From contig WTXD01000056.1 in the NCBI GenBank assembly GCA_022496205.1, positions 62,001 to 126,000 on the forward strand: a DNA stretch of 64,000 nucleotides, given 5' to 3'. Below the pieces are notes generated by a model, which saw only the letters and a program-made list of their open reading frames with translations, was not told the DNA's origin and searched no databases. A program made the translations under genes and the position numbers. The first letter of the stretch is position 1; each line of letters starts with the position of its first letter. Of the stretch, positions 1 through 11,183 are shown piece by piece. The stretch is from Gloeopeniophorella convolvens. Taxonomy: Eukaryota > Basidiomycota > Agaricomycetes > Russulales.

Positions 1-345
1 TTAAGACGCAGAAGGTCGGCACCGTGGTTGCACAACGGGGCTTGGTCTTTGTTGCTTCCGTATCTCGACAGTACGTCCCCTGTTAGTTGCAGCGCCATGT
101 CGCGTGACATCCCTGGCGCAGATGTTCTACCCGTTGGGAAGTGGGTCCGCGACGAGTTTGGTTCTAGGCATCCAGTTACGGCGACTTTCATGAATCACGC
201 TGTTGTGAATAGCTGTCATGTGGTATGTGGAAGGTATATGCAATGGCATGGTTGACCCACCGCGTATAGATCTTGCACCACTATTTAGACGCGCCTGACC
301 CCGTACCAGTAACCCTGCACCACTTCAAGATGTTGGCCCGGCTAG

Positions 346-1146
346 GGCGTGCCCCGGTACGATAACATATATTCTGCACGCACTTGCACCTTATCAGGTC
401 TGCCACAGGACGGTCTTCTCATCAATGCCATCGCACGCGGCGCCGAGTTTCATCTCACCGAAAACGACTATTTGGACAATCCAAACATCGAAGTCAAGCG
501 GGAAACGCCAAGTGCTGAGAGCTTCATTTCTGGATCCACGCACATTCAGGATCCTTCACCATCAATCAGGCTGCCATCCAGTTCTGTCACGACCTCTAGT
601 GCTCCACGCGGCTGCAAGCGACCGCGCCGATCTGCTGCAGCTACTGTGAAGTCATACGCGATATCAGAATCAGACGATGAGAGGGCGACTTCTTCGAAGT
701 GGAAGCTGTCAAGACAGAGAGACGAGAAGCGCGTCGTGAGTTCGAACCTGCAATTATGGATCAAGCATCTTTCTGCAATACAGAAAGACGAGACGAAGAA
801 GGTATGTGTGATGTTGCTCGACTCGTGGGGGTAGCTGATGCCCCTTAAGTTCAACGAGAAGAAACGGCACCTGGAGCAGTCTAACCTTTCTGGAGCGAAA
901 CTTCGCGTTACCAGGGTACGCGTGTTCGGCTCAGGCAACCGCGCTTTACTCATGCACACGTATTTTCAGAGCGCTTTCCTGAGACAGTTGATCACATCTC
1001 TCAGGGATCTGCGGAAGGAGTCCGCCGAGAGACAGCGCAGACTTGCGCCCACGAACCCCCATGACGAACCGAACGCAAGCGACGACGATGACGAGTACCA
1101 GTGTCGGATCCGAGCGCCGAAGCGAAAGAAGTTAACTTTCCACTGA
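346..1146 (+). CDS. Hypothetical protein, 5' end unresolved
   Basis: Three exons join in frame: one ending at 801, then 850-915, then 970-1146 (stop TGA). The introns at 802-849 and 916-969 have GT-AG borders. The protein is rich in Ser, Arg and Lys, has an acidic patch (SESDDE) and a basic patch (RGCKRPRRS), and ends in the NLS-like RAPKRKKLTF, so a nuclear role is possible but unproven. No catalytic domain is recognised. The frame is closed by a stop at 343 and has no ATG, so at least one upstream exon must exist. An open frame from the ATG at 100 could supply it, but I cannot place the junction. I do not recognise the family. Confidence 0.5.
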
Positions 1147-1408
1147 ACATGATGACGATCCCCCAACCGTACATTTATTCGATGACATCCTTCTTCCGCA
1201 CTGTATCCGCAGCTGCGATGTATTTATTACTTTCGTTACCACATTCGCCTCTTGTTGTAGTATGTCCCTCCTTCATTTATTGTAAACAAGTCATAATGGC
1301 TATTGGCTCGTGGCTGCGATGGTCATAAAAGAACGACCCCCGTCCGCCGCCACGTAGCGCATATCATCAGTGATTCATCGTTCAATACCGTACCCTGTGC
1401 CGAAGACA

Positions 1409-3766
1409 TCAAACCCGGTACCTCCAGTGCACATCGCGGTCACCCAGGAGCAACTTTGTGTCACGATCGACCTCCTCGTCCTTGCCCGCAGCGATGATCG
1501 CCGCGCGGCGCCGGTTCTCGCTCGCCATGCGGTACCAGAGCGCGCTGGCGACGGCGATGGCAAAGACGAGATAACCGATCGCGATGATGTGCGGCTTGCG
1601 GAAGCGGTGCGCGGAGAAGGCGGGGCGGTAGATGAGCACGCCCGCTACGGCGCCCATGTCACCGATTGTGATCTGCATGGCTACGCCAATTGCACGCTTG
1701 GTCTGGCCGGATATGTTCTCGGAGGGCCAGCTGTGGGTGGTATTTGAGTCCAGTCGACGCACGGTATGGGTGTTGCGCGTACCTCAACAGCAGCGCATTG
1801 CCTGTGTATACACCCAGCGTCGCGAAATGGATCCCAACGTACTGCGCTCCCGCTAGATGGCCAAGGCAAATGATTCAGCCAATATGTTCTCTTCGTACAG
1901 GGAGAACATACCTGTTGTCGTGGTGAGAAGCACGATGTAGCCTGAGGTAAGGATGCGTCAGTGGTAGGCACGGTTCGTGGTGGGCTCTACGATCTCTCAC
2001 CAATGATGCCCACAACCGCCGAGCCAATGATGAGAGGAGCACGGCGGCCGGTCTGGGCTGCTAGCCAAGCACCGAACGCGATGCCAACTGCTGCCAACAC
2101 ATTCGGAGGAACAGTCATACTGAAAGGGTTGTCAACATAGCGAGCCCAGAAGTGAACTGTGAGAGCTTTACAGCTGTGCTTTCCAGGTTGCGAAGCCTAG
2201 ACCGGTAATGATTGTCGGCTATGAGGGCGGGGTCACGGAATGCCTCGAACCCGGATGAGATGGATATGCATAGGCTTACCAGGAAGAGGCTCAACGTGTA
2301 TAACACGAATGCAAAGCCGTGGAATAGTAACGCGTAGCCCCAGACCAGGGGGTCAGAGAAGGCCTGCCGCACGTATATCCACGCAAATTTCTCCTTCTCT
2401 GCAGCATCACAGTCGGCGTCTAGACGAGCCAGAAGGCGAGAGCGCTCAGAGTCGGTCAGCTGTGATTGGGGGAAAAAACGTCAGTATGGAGATCTGGAGA
2501 GTTGGCAAATCACCCGTTATTACGAACCCATTTCGCTTTTTGTGGCCATGTTGGGACGATGAAGAACCCCACAAGCGACACAAAAACAGTCAACAACCCT
2601 TCAAGGATGAATATCCTGCCTTCAAAGTAAGGGGAGAGGCTCGTGATAATGTTCGAGGTACTTGCCATTGCCATCCACGCTTTCCTCCCACGCCATCCAT
2701 TTTCCCGATAGCATATGCAAGGATACCTGGCAACATGGAATCACCGGTCATGGTTCAGAGACGACAGACATACCACCAAATGCTCCAGCGAGAGCCGCTC
2801 CGCCGAAGAACACCGCCACACGCCAATGGCGTTCCCGTCTGCGTCAAGAGATCGTTGAAAATGTGGATGCTGAAGTTGATCTTCGTCACTCACCTCAAGT
2901 AGTATACAGAGAATATGAACACCACACCGGGGAAAAGGCCTGCCTCAGTGGCACCGAGGACTGGTGTGCTCGCGTCACAAGAGCTGCCATTCAGCGTACT
3001 TTGGAAGTACTCACGGATGCGTACGCCAAACAAGCCGGCCTGATTGGTGACAAGACCTTGCGCGATGGACGCCACTCCCCAAGCGAACGTAAGGAGAGGT
3101 AACCAGAATTGAGGGTCGAACCGTTTTAAGCTTGCGTACGTGTCAGTAACACTCACGAGGCTACACTCGGAATACCTACACAATCTGAGAAGAGAGTCAG
3201 TAACATCTAAAGCAGATGGGGTGTATGCGCGCTCACATTGGCAGGGACTTCGAAAGTCACATATGCGATGAAATAGAGAGCCAAGGCGGTATTGTACGCG
3301 GGAGGTGACACATGCAGGTCCTTCCAATATACTTGAGTTTATCTGGAAGGGTAATATAGGACGATCAAAACCGACCGTAGTCAATCCATCGATCCTGTGA
3401 GGAAAAGCGTTAGTGGTATATGCTCTTTTGGATCCCTTCCTCACTTACTTTGCATTCCCTACGTTCGATCTGTTTGACCGATCCCTGTCAGAGATCTGAA
3501 AGATGTCACAGTAGGAATCCCGCACCTATCCAGGAAGCTCAACAAGTACAGCAGGGTCAGGATAGGTAGAAGTCTTCTCAAGCGTCAGTACCAGTAAAGG
3601 TATTATCCTGAATGACCAGTAATGACCTCAAGTCGACCTTCTTCAGTAATTTGCGATCCTCGGGGCTGTCGTATTCGTGATAAGTTCCTTCGTGGCTATG
3701 CTTTTCCGAGCTTTCTTCGCTACTCGGACGCTTCTCGGGATCGGCGCTCGGGGAAGAGGAAGACAT
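1409..3766 (-). CDS. MFS transporter, anion:cation symporter type (TNA1/DAL5-like)
   Basis: Plasma-membrane permease of the allantoate/nicotinate (ACS) branch of the major facilitator superfamily, about 500 residues in many short exons. The start is the ATG at 3766, with a polar N-terminus (SSSSPSADPEKRPS) leading to DRKLLKKVDLRSL. Landmarks in order: LLYLLSFLDR (TM1 end), YNTALALYFIAYVTFEVPAN, WLPLLTFAWGVASIAQGLV, LGATEAGLFPGVVFIFSVYY (all typical of the family), FILEGLLTVFVSLVGFF, and near the end SENISGQTKRAIGVAMQITI. Homologous exons stay open across their GT-AG introns, so the gene looks functional. The substrate (nicotinate, allantoate, or another organic anion) cannot be read from the sequence. 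It is divergently arranged with the RhoGAP gene. Confidence 0.85.
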
Positions 3767-4334
3767 CTAGCGAGGCGCCCACGAAGGCCTGAACAACTGG
3801 AGCGGGAGCACAGGACGCGAAAAACGGCGCCAGCATTATCGTGTATTTATTGGTTAGGCGCGCTAAGGGGGAAACTGAGTCGTCGTCAGTGCGCCAATGA
3901 ATGGCGCAATGCGCGACTCTGGGAACGTGAGACCGCATCCGCTTCTTATCAAGTTCGAGGTGGCTGCGATAGCTGCATATGGTCAATATCGCCATGAAGG
4001 ACGATGCGGCTGGGAAATCTGCGACGTCTGCTCTGCGACCGCGGAGTAGTAGTCGCACTCTGGAGCAGTTCGATGCCGTACCGGAAAGTAAAAAGCCCAT
4101 CACGACATATGTCGGTACGGAAAGCGCTGGAGAGCTTGAGCTTAGATTCGTTGAGAGGGGTCACGCGTTCACGGGTGTGCCTCGCGGGAAGCAAAGCCAG
4201 AAGGCTGAAATTGAAACCCGTTGGAAACCCGTCCGAGAGCGGCAATTTGTGTGGTTTCGCATCACGTGCTACAGAGAGTCCTTTGACCTGAGAAGCGTTC
4301 GCATCACCCTCGCTCGACGGTCTGGACCAGCGAC
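3767..4334. other. Divergent intergenic region
   Basis: 568 bp lie between the start codons of the MFS gene (minus) and the RhoGAP gene (plus). Open frames exist on both strands, but they lack family resemblance and look like chance. This presumably holds both promoters and 5' leaders; no clear TATA element was identified. Confidence 0.5.
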
Positions 4335-6799
4335 ATGCACAGCTCCAAAGGACAGAAACCCAACCTTACTCTCAAGCAACGTCTTGCCGCCCTTACCCAA
4401 ACCCCATCTGCTCCTTCCTCTCCGGTCGACATCTCTTCTCCCAAATCTCCTGCTCCGAAACGCAAGTTCAACCCCCCGTGGGCAAAACGCGCTCCCACCC
4501 ACAATGGACCTGGAGGCGACCTTCCCGGGGAGGACAGGTTGCAGTTGACTATCAGCAAGATGATCTACCAGGCTGGCGTCGACTATGAGTGAGTCTGTTC
4601 CGGCCTACCGGCGCGCGCGTCTGATGCGCTTTGGCCCAGAACACGTCCGATGTATGTCACTTAGTAACATGTGAAGCTCACAGCTTGACACCAGTCTTTC
4701 CATTAGGGTGGTCTTGAATGCGTCGGCGCTTCCAGACCCCCGCGAGATCGAATATGATACCCTTCTACCGTGGGTCTTCATGAGTATCTTGGGTCTATAT
4801 CTCACACTGCTGCAGCCGGATCCTTTCGTACCTCGACCTTTATGGTGTGTTTATCCAATGAACCACATTATATATGGCCTGATCCGAACAATCGAAGTCG
4901 AGTCCGACTACACTGTCGTCTTTTTTGCTGCCGGAAGCAAGCACACCCCTGGCTGGAACTGGATGTGGAAAGCGTACCGAAGTCTCAGTAGGAAGTATAG
5001 GAAAAACCTCAAGAGATTGGTGAGTATGTCACATATCTTCAGGGAAACCCCTGACGAACGTTTGCTTATCCACAGTATATTGTACATTCTAATTTTTTCT
5101 CCAAGAGTGAGTGGAACTACGGTCTGTCTGTCCCGATGTATAGCTCACGAACGAGTAGTGCTCTTCTCTCTTGCCGGTGCTTTCATCAGGTTCGTGTGCT
5201 ATTGAGTCCTTGTAGCACAGAGGAATTGAGCCTCTTCGCAGCCCAAAATTCTTCCGCAAGATCACGTATGTTGGTACCTTGACGGAGCTGGCCTTCCAAG
5301 TGCCGTTAACCCAGATCGACGTCCCACCCGCGGTATATCAGTAAGAGGTCTCTTCGTATCATCTAGTCCTTCGCTAATCTGCGCAGGGAAAATTCGAAAC
5401 ACGAGCGACAGATTACCATGCCAGTCCAGATGCGCTCAAATCTGTTCGGTGTCCACCTTGAAGAACTGATGGGATACGATGGCGAAAAGGGTGGTATTCC
5501 GCGTGTAGTCAAGGACTGTACACAGTACCTGCGTGAGACAGGTGCGTTCATCAGCCATACCCTGCGGCTGCATCTCAGCGCCCAGTCGTCCCTCAGGTTT
5601 GGCCGACGAGGGCCTGTTTCGACGTTCTCCAAACTCTGCCACATTGCGACAGGTGAAAGAAGCTTACGACCGAGGGCAGGTAGTGTCCTTGGACAGCTTC
5701 GATGACGCCCACCTTGCTGCAGTTCTCCTGAAGAAATACCTGCGAGACCTTCCCGAACCACTTTTTGCCGAAGACCTATACCCCATTATTCAACAATGTC
5801 CTGTACCAACAGAAAATCCCAGCGACTGGTCCGCTGTGTTGTATATTCGAGAAAGCTTGCTCCCGGCTTTGCCTAGGTGTAATCAAATCTTGCTCAGTTA
5901 TTACCTCCGTATGTTCCGTTCTCACGCTTTCCATGCACACACTCATCAGTTTGGTCGCAGATCTAATGCACGAAGTATCTCTACGTTCCTCGACGAATCT
6001 TATGGACGCGCATAATCTTACTATTGTCCTCTGCCCCAATCTTGTATCAGGATCCTCTCCAGCGAGGGACATTGCGATGTGTGCTCTTCCCGGCGGGCCT
6101 ACTCTTCATCCTTCCCTATCCCCTTCCCCTTCTTCATCTCAAGGCCGCACGACGCTTGGAATGATCATCAAGCTCTGTATTCAGCGCTATTACGAAGTTT
6201 TCGATGAAGTTCAAGACCGAAGCGAGGCTTTACCTCCCGCACGCGTCTTTCACGAAGACGACGCTGCCTCATCGAGTTCCTCGAGCCCCAACATCTCCGG
6301 CGCGCCTTTCAGCAACGCGCAAAAGCGGTTATCAATGCTTTCTCGCGGCTCATCGAACCGCGACAGCCGTGGTTTTGATGACGACGACAGCATCGACGAC
6401 ACGATGCTCGTGATGCCAGTCAGCCCTGCGTTTGGGGGATCGCCGAAAGCATGGACGCCAGGTGCCAATGGCACGGGCAACTTCCGCCCGCGGCACCGCA
6501 GCGGACCTTCGGGCGGTTCGGGCGCCGCGGCGGCACCGATGTCGTCAACGCGGTCCATGCACACGCTCGGGAACGCACCAGGGACATTCGGTTCCGGGCA
6601 AGGGAACCGCGCGCGCTCGACGATCAGCATCGAGAAGGGAAGCGGCACCATGCGCGGGGGAACGATCTCAGTCGGGCGCGGGACGCTGCGCAAGGCGAGC
6701 GGCGCGGGTGTTGAGGCGGTCGGCGTGACGGCGGCGGGCTTTTTTGCGCCGCCGGTCCCGCCGCTGCCCCCTATGGATGGCGCGAGCCAGGATGGCTAG
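4335..6799 (+). CDS. CRAL-TRIO (Sec14-like) / RhoGAP protein
   Basis: Rho-family GTPase-activating protein of the p50RhoGAP/ECM25 architecture. Eleven exons give 648 residues: 4335-4588, 4640-4651, 4707-4769, 4816-4844, 4898-5019, 5076-5106, 5159-5189, 5242-5340, 5387-5541, 5597-5908 and 5961-6799. After a basic, Ser/Pro-rich N-terminus comes a lipid-binding CRAL-TRIO module (DYTVVFFAAGSKHTPGWNWM, then KFFRKITYVGTLTEL). The GAP domain follows with the arginine finger in EGLFRRSPN, then KKYLRDLPEPLF and DAHNLTIVLCPNLV. The last 200 residues are low-complexity Ser/Gly/Pro sequence. It probably acts at membranes on Cdc42/Rho1 polarity GTPases, which is inferred from the family. Confidence 0.9.
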
Positions 6800-7540
6800 C
6801 CATATGGAGGAGATCCGGGTTTCGGTTTTGCAGGCGCTGGGAGTTGCACAGAACCTAGGGGGTCTCGGTGCCGAAAACGGTTCGGCACACGGAACTTTTG
6901 CTTGCGTGTGCTTTCTATTTTCTGGCTTTTACTTACTTATGATACCCCTGCTTGTTGGTCGCTGGCGTAGTACTAAGACAGGATTAAATAGTCGGGTTCA
7001 CCCAGAGCCCAGTGTGAGTGATATGAGGGATAATACGGACCGTGAACCGCGTTTGCACGCCGTGGGAGTCAAGGATAGTCAACGAGCACGTGATGTGGAA
7101 TGAAGACGCGTCTTGAGTCACGTCTTTCGCCGTTTCGTTGATCTTTCGCTCGCCGACTCATCCTGACACCCCCACCCTCTTTTTAAAGCCGGCCTCACGC
7201 TCCCTCTCCCCCTTTCCGCCACCCAACTCCCCCCGATCGTCCCTCTACCTGTGCGAGAACGCTCGCGCCCTCACGGCCACTCGCCACCGCGTATTCCAAT
7301 CCGTTCGACGCTCGACGCTGACAAAGTGGCACCGTGTCAACCGGCGGAGAACTCTGGGCAAGCCGGGGTGAACGTGTGTGTGCGTCGCCAGATTCACCCT
7401 CACCCGACGCTCAGCGCTCAAAGGCGATACAGGTCGAGCACCGCCGCCCTTCCGCCGACGCGAACGCTGGGAAGCGACACCGCAAAGCCGTCCACCGTGG
7501 GGGTCGCAAGCCACAAATCAACACACGCTGTCCGCATCAA

Positions 7541-7546
7541 TATAAG
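7541..7546 (+). promoter_or_regulatory. Candidate TATA box
   Basis: TATAAG is followed 20-70 bp downstream by CT-rich sequence, as at many fungal transcription starts. The first ATG after it (7637) opens a 6-codon frame only, so any transcript starting here would be noncoding or a long leader for the bZIP gene. Confidence 0.3.
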
Positions 7547-8646
7547 CGCCCACCGGCCGCGGACTTCACACTCCGTCTCTCGAGTTCCAAGCGCCCGCTT
7601 CTTTTCGATTTTCTCCGGGCTTGGACTGGGAAGAACATGGCCTTATCTGTCGGCTAGCTGGGGACCCGCGCAGTGCGGCGCTCGCTCGGATCTCTACTGG
7701 AGTGCTCGATACTGCTTCTGCCATAATCGCAATATCCCTACGAACCGATGGTTCGGGCCCTGCGCACGGGATGGCTGCTGCTCCACGTCGCTACTCTTCG
7801 TCGTGTACCCAGTCTGGCGCCTGTCTAATTCAAGGAACCTCTCGATTGATGGCTGCGACAGGGCACAGGGTTGGTGCTGCTGACCCACTGCAGGCTTATT
7901 CATGCGTGCGCATTGTATTACACACCTGCCTCCGGCCGCCACACGTCACCCCCGGTGTCTCAAAAGTACAGCGACTGTCAGCTTCCCTTCGTTCTCAGCG
8001 TGTGCTCTGCTTTCTGCAGATATAACTGGCAACTGCGATCAGTTCTGGTCTCGAGGGGGACGACCGCGCAACCGCGAATAACGCAGCGGCCAACTATGCC
8101 CGTGTCCGTCTCGGTTGGGCTGTCCCACATACATCGCCCGAAAAAGGAGCTTGTCATGGGATCATGTCATCGTCTTCGCGGGGCCAATGGCAACGGAGCA
8201 CGCTGCGCTAGATGTGGGCTCATCTGGACCCACTTTGTTCCCTGGTCGAAGAAAGGCGCCCTACCGCGCGCTTTCCAGGGTGCGGGCGGCAAACAAGCGC
8301 TGGGATCAGTGAATCAGCGTTGCCCGTGCATGTGGATGCTGTGGCAAGACTCATTTCGGGACCGCTGGCTGTGATAGTTTTGTGCCTTGTCTGACAAAAG
8401 CCGGAGAATGATCCCAAATGCGGGACATTGCTGTGCCGCGCTGTCGGTCGGGGAATCCTCTGGAGTGCTGCGGACGGACGTGGAGGACAGCTGCGCGTAC
8501 GTGGAGAGGGCAGGAGCTGTCGCAGTCGGCTGGGATTGGGCTAGGGACGAGGTCGGGGGCTGCGGGAGGATGGATTGGGGATGGCCAGGGCGGCAGTGAC
8601 AGAGGCCATGGGAAGGGCGGTGCGGTGCGATGCGGCGCCGAGAGGG

Positions 8647-8653
8647 TGAGTCA
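8647..8653 (+). promoter_or_regulatory. GCN4/CPC1-type recognition site (TGAGTCA)
   Basis: A perfect TGASTCA palindrome lies about 180 bp before the first uORF and 430 bp before the main ATG of the GCN4-like bZIP gene. GCN4-class proteins bind this motif, and autoregulation is known for Neurospora cpc-1, so self-activation is a reasonable inference. A single 7-mer can also occur by chance. Confidence 0.45.
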
Positions 8654-8829
8654 GTGCCATGCGGCGGTGCGGGCCGCATTGTCGTTGGGATCGCGTGCGG
8701 ATTCAGGCCATTCGGGGGGTAGATTGGGACGAAAGACGACAAAGGAACGCGACGGGGGCGGGGGGAATAACCCGGTCGGGCAGGAAGGCGCCGGCTGAGC
8801 TTGAATTCGAAAGCGAAATTTTACTCTTA

Positions 8830-8841
8830 ATGGGCGGATGA
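8830..8841 (+). promoter_or_regulatory. uORF1 of the GCN4-like gene (3 codons)
   Basis: ATG GGC GGA TGA lies in the leader of the bZIP gene, 240 bp before its ATG. It overlaps the start of uORF2 by four bases (ATGA). GCN4, cpc-1 and ATF4 all carry short uORFs that mediate reinitiation control. Whether the transcript starts upstream of 8830 is not shown by the sequence. Confidence 0.45.
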
Positions 8842-8951
8842 GTCGGCGCATCGCTCCTCGTTTCTCCCTCCCACCACCATCACCTCCCTGCCTACTCGAC
8901 TCCTTCGCATTGTACGAGGCGTCGAATCTATTCCCTGACAGGAATCCGTGA
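8838..8951 (+). promoter_or_regulatory. uORF2 of the GCN4-like gene
   Basis: The ATG at 8838 opens a 37-codon frame ending at TGA 8949-8951. A GTGAGT donor sits exactly across that stop (8948), with an acceptor at 9072-9074. If this 127-nt leader intron is removed, uORF2 runs on out of frame through the main ATG at 9081 and ends at the TGA at 9091-9093. No other ATG lies between 8841 and 9081. Confidence 0.4.
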
Positions 8952-9080
8952 GTCTGCATTCTCTGTTTGCGACGTGTCTCCCTCCATCGTTCCCCGTGGG
9001 GCTCCCGCTTGCGATATCATAAAGTCACTCGACTCGTCTCGCCGCTGTGCTTTTCTTCCTTTGCTCGCGATCAGCGATCA

Positions 9081-10688
9081 ATGCAGTCTGTGACTGTTCC
9101 TGTGTCACCTTCGCCTCGGCGGTCGAGCGATGCGATGTTTCCCGATGTGCAGCAGCGGTCTCCGCGTGCAACATGGACTCACGTCCAACACCAATGCGAC
9201 ATGGGTCCCCGGGGTTCATCTCCTTCGACCAGTCTCGTCTATCATCATGCGGTTCCCGCGACCCTACTCCATCCCGAGTCCCGAGACGAGAACAGTGTGC
9301 TAATTCCATCACCATCATCCAGACCTCCCCGGTTGCACACATTGCAGCCACCACAGCCAGAGGGCCCCGCCTCTTCACCGCTCCCAACTATTTCCTCCGA
9401 CCAGTTTAGATATCAACACAACAACAGCCAACATGTTCGGCACAACCCTCTAAACGGCTTCCCAGCCACTTCTTCGGAACTGTCTACCGGTTATTCTGGT
9501 GCTCCGTCTTCGTCTATTGAAAGTTCAAGACTTTCATATCAACCCTCTCCTCACCATGGCTCGATAAACCCTTCAACCCACCGTCCTAGGACGTCATATA
9601 CACAGGTTTTCCATACCACCTCGGACCTCGCCGCCCATCATGGGATACCCCAATCGCTTCCCCCGCCACCTCGTACAACACCTCGCCGATCTTCAGAACC
9701 AGAACCGCTTTCCGAATTCAGCCTTTCTTCTCTCTGCTCCAACTACTTGACCATGTTGTCGTCAAACAAAAGTACTGAGCAGACAGCCGCGCTCGCTGAG
9801 CACGACCACAGCACGGCTCTCACTATGACCTCAGAAGACGAAGCCGCCGCTCAGGTCATTGCCTCGGCGCTGTCAGGTACTGATGATAGCCGTTCTCCGT
9901 CCATGTCTTCCCTAACCACTCAATCGCTTTCAGCGTCGCCTGATCTCTTCAACCCCAGCGACTTTCTCACCTCTCCGGTGTCGCCCTGGGAAGATGATCT
10001 TTTGACGACGCCGGCGTTCGACACGGACATGGGCATGACGCCCGACATCTACAATACCAGCCCCGCGATCATGGACATGGGTGGTGACTTCGATGACCTT
10101 CCGTCGCTCTTTGGACCGACTGGTTACGAAGGTTACGATGCCAAAGTCCCCGCGGCTAATCCGCTCGGTCCGTCCGAGCTTCCCCTTCCCGCCATGGAGG
10201 AGATGTATCAGATCTCTCCTGGAACACCTTTCATCGACACTCCATCTCTCCAGGCGTCTCCGTCGTCGCTGTCCTTGAGGAGGAAGGCCGCTCCAACTGG
10301 GACTCGCAAGAACATCACCCCCGAAGCCTTGGTACCATTTGATGCGCCCATCCAGAATCGCAAGTACCGTACGCCGTCCGCGACTTCGCGCAAGGAGTTG
10401 CCTGCCACGTTTGCTCGGAAGCGTGCGCGATCCCAGGCGTTCGAGGACGAGGAAGAGGAAGCCGTCGGGCCTACTCTCTCGGAGGAGGATGCTATCAAGG
10501 CCAAGCGGCTGCAAAATACGCTGGCTGCGCGGAGGAGTCGCAAGCGCAAGCTGGAGTACCAGCGTGAGCTCGAGGACGCCCTCGAGTTGGAGCGCAAGGA
10601 TAAGGAGATGTGGAAGGCGCGCGCCCTCGTTCTTGAAGCACTACTCCGTGACAAAGGTCATGAAGTGCCTCGGATAGATGACGCGTAG
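9081..10688 (+). CDS. CPC1: GCN4/CPC1-like bZIP transcription activator
   Basis: A single uninterrupted exon encodes 535 residues. Nuclear activator predicted to control amino-acid biosynthesis genes under starvation (general amino acid control). The C-terminal bZIP has a basic region from about residue 473, with the NTLAARRSRKRK signature (GCN4 type N-x-x-AA-x-x-SR), and a leucine-zipper heptad stretch to the end. Upstream is a long Ser/Pro/Thr-rich region with acidic clusters (EDEEEEAVG; DMGGDFDDLPSLFG) that resemble activation domains. The open frame extends 5' of 9081 without an ATG, so 9081 is the first usable start. Its leader carries uORFs and its promoter a TGAGTCA site. Confidence 0.85.
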   Translation: MQSVTVPVSPSPRRSSDAMFPDVQQRSPRATWTHVQHQCDMGPRGSSPSTSLVYHHAVPATLLHPESRDENSVLIPSPSSRPPRLHTLQPPQPEGPASSPLPTISSDQFRYQHNNSQHVRHNPLNGFPATSSELSTGYSGAPSSSIESSRLSYQPSPHHGSINPSTHRPRTSYTQVFHTTSDLAAHHGIPQSLPPPPRTTPRRSSEPEPLSEFSLSSLCSNYLTMLSSNKSTEQTAALAEHDHSTALTMTSEDEAAAQVIASALSGTDDSRSPSMSSLTTQSLSASPDLFNPSDFLTSPVSPWEDDLLTTPAFDTDMGMTPDIYNTSPAIMDMGGDFDDLPSLFGPTGYEGYDAKVPAANPLGPSELPLPAMEEMYQISPGTPFIDTPSLQASPSSLSLRRKAAPTGTRKNITPEALVPFDAPIQNRKYRTPSATSRKELPATFARKRARSQAFEDEEEEAVGPTLSEEDAIKAKRLQNTLAARRSRKRKLEYQRELEDALELERKDKEMWKARALVLEALLRDKGHEVPRIDDA

Positions 10689-11183
10689 AATCGTTTCTTT
10701 TACTGACGGCTCGCCGTCGATACCGGACTGATCTTGCTCTCGGCCAGTTTCTTTCGGCCCTTCGATACTCTGTGTATGATATCGGTATGTCTCACCCCTC
10801 CCCTTGAAACCCACTTCACTGGTCAAGAGTATCGTCGTATCCCCGCTCCCCCCCATGTTCCCCATTCCCGATAGAAGCGCATGCACCACGATTCCGCTGT
10901 CCACTTAGTAGTGCGCTTCACGTCCGTTTTGCTTACAATCATCGTTATTCCATCTTCTGCCGTCGAGAGTGGTGTTGTTGCCTACGTTTGTCTGCGCGCA
11001 TGTCATTAGTTACCGTCTCACGTCGTGTCCATAACGGATCAATCAAATTGTGGTGAACAGAAATTGTGTAGCATGTGTGAACTATAGAAAGTGAAAATTG
11101 AGATGGAATGAGGACGGAGAGTGAGCGGAATTGTTCACGCGCACGTGTGGTGCTGCGCGTCTGTTTCATTCATTGGATTAGAG
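10689..11183. other. Intergenic region
   Basis: 495 bp lie between the bZIP stop and the GDA1 start, both genes on the plus strand. It should hold the bZIP 3' UTR and the GDA1 promoter. No gene was seen. Confidence 0.5.

Larger units (their letters stand above)
6800..8829. other. Long intergenic region, possible cryptic transcript
   Basis: About 2 kb lie between the RhoGAP stop and the uORFs of the bZIP gene. Open frames occur on both strands, but none shows a domain or a convincing exon chain. It contains a pyrimidine-rich block (about 7195-7250), a TATA element at 7541 followed by another CT-rich stretch, and TGAGTCA sites at 7114 and 8647. It is probably promoter plus leader of the bZIP gene, perhaps with an unannotated noncoding transcript. 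Confidence 0.4.

Noticed and set aside
8314..8742. Pro/Ser-rich minus-strand frame upstream of the bZIP gene
   Set aside because: Low complexity, no family resemblance, and it overlaps the presumed promoter with the TGAGTCA site.
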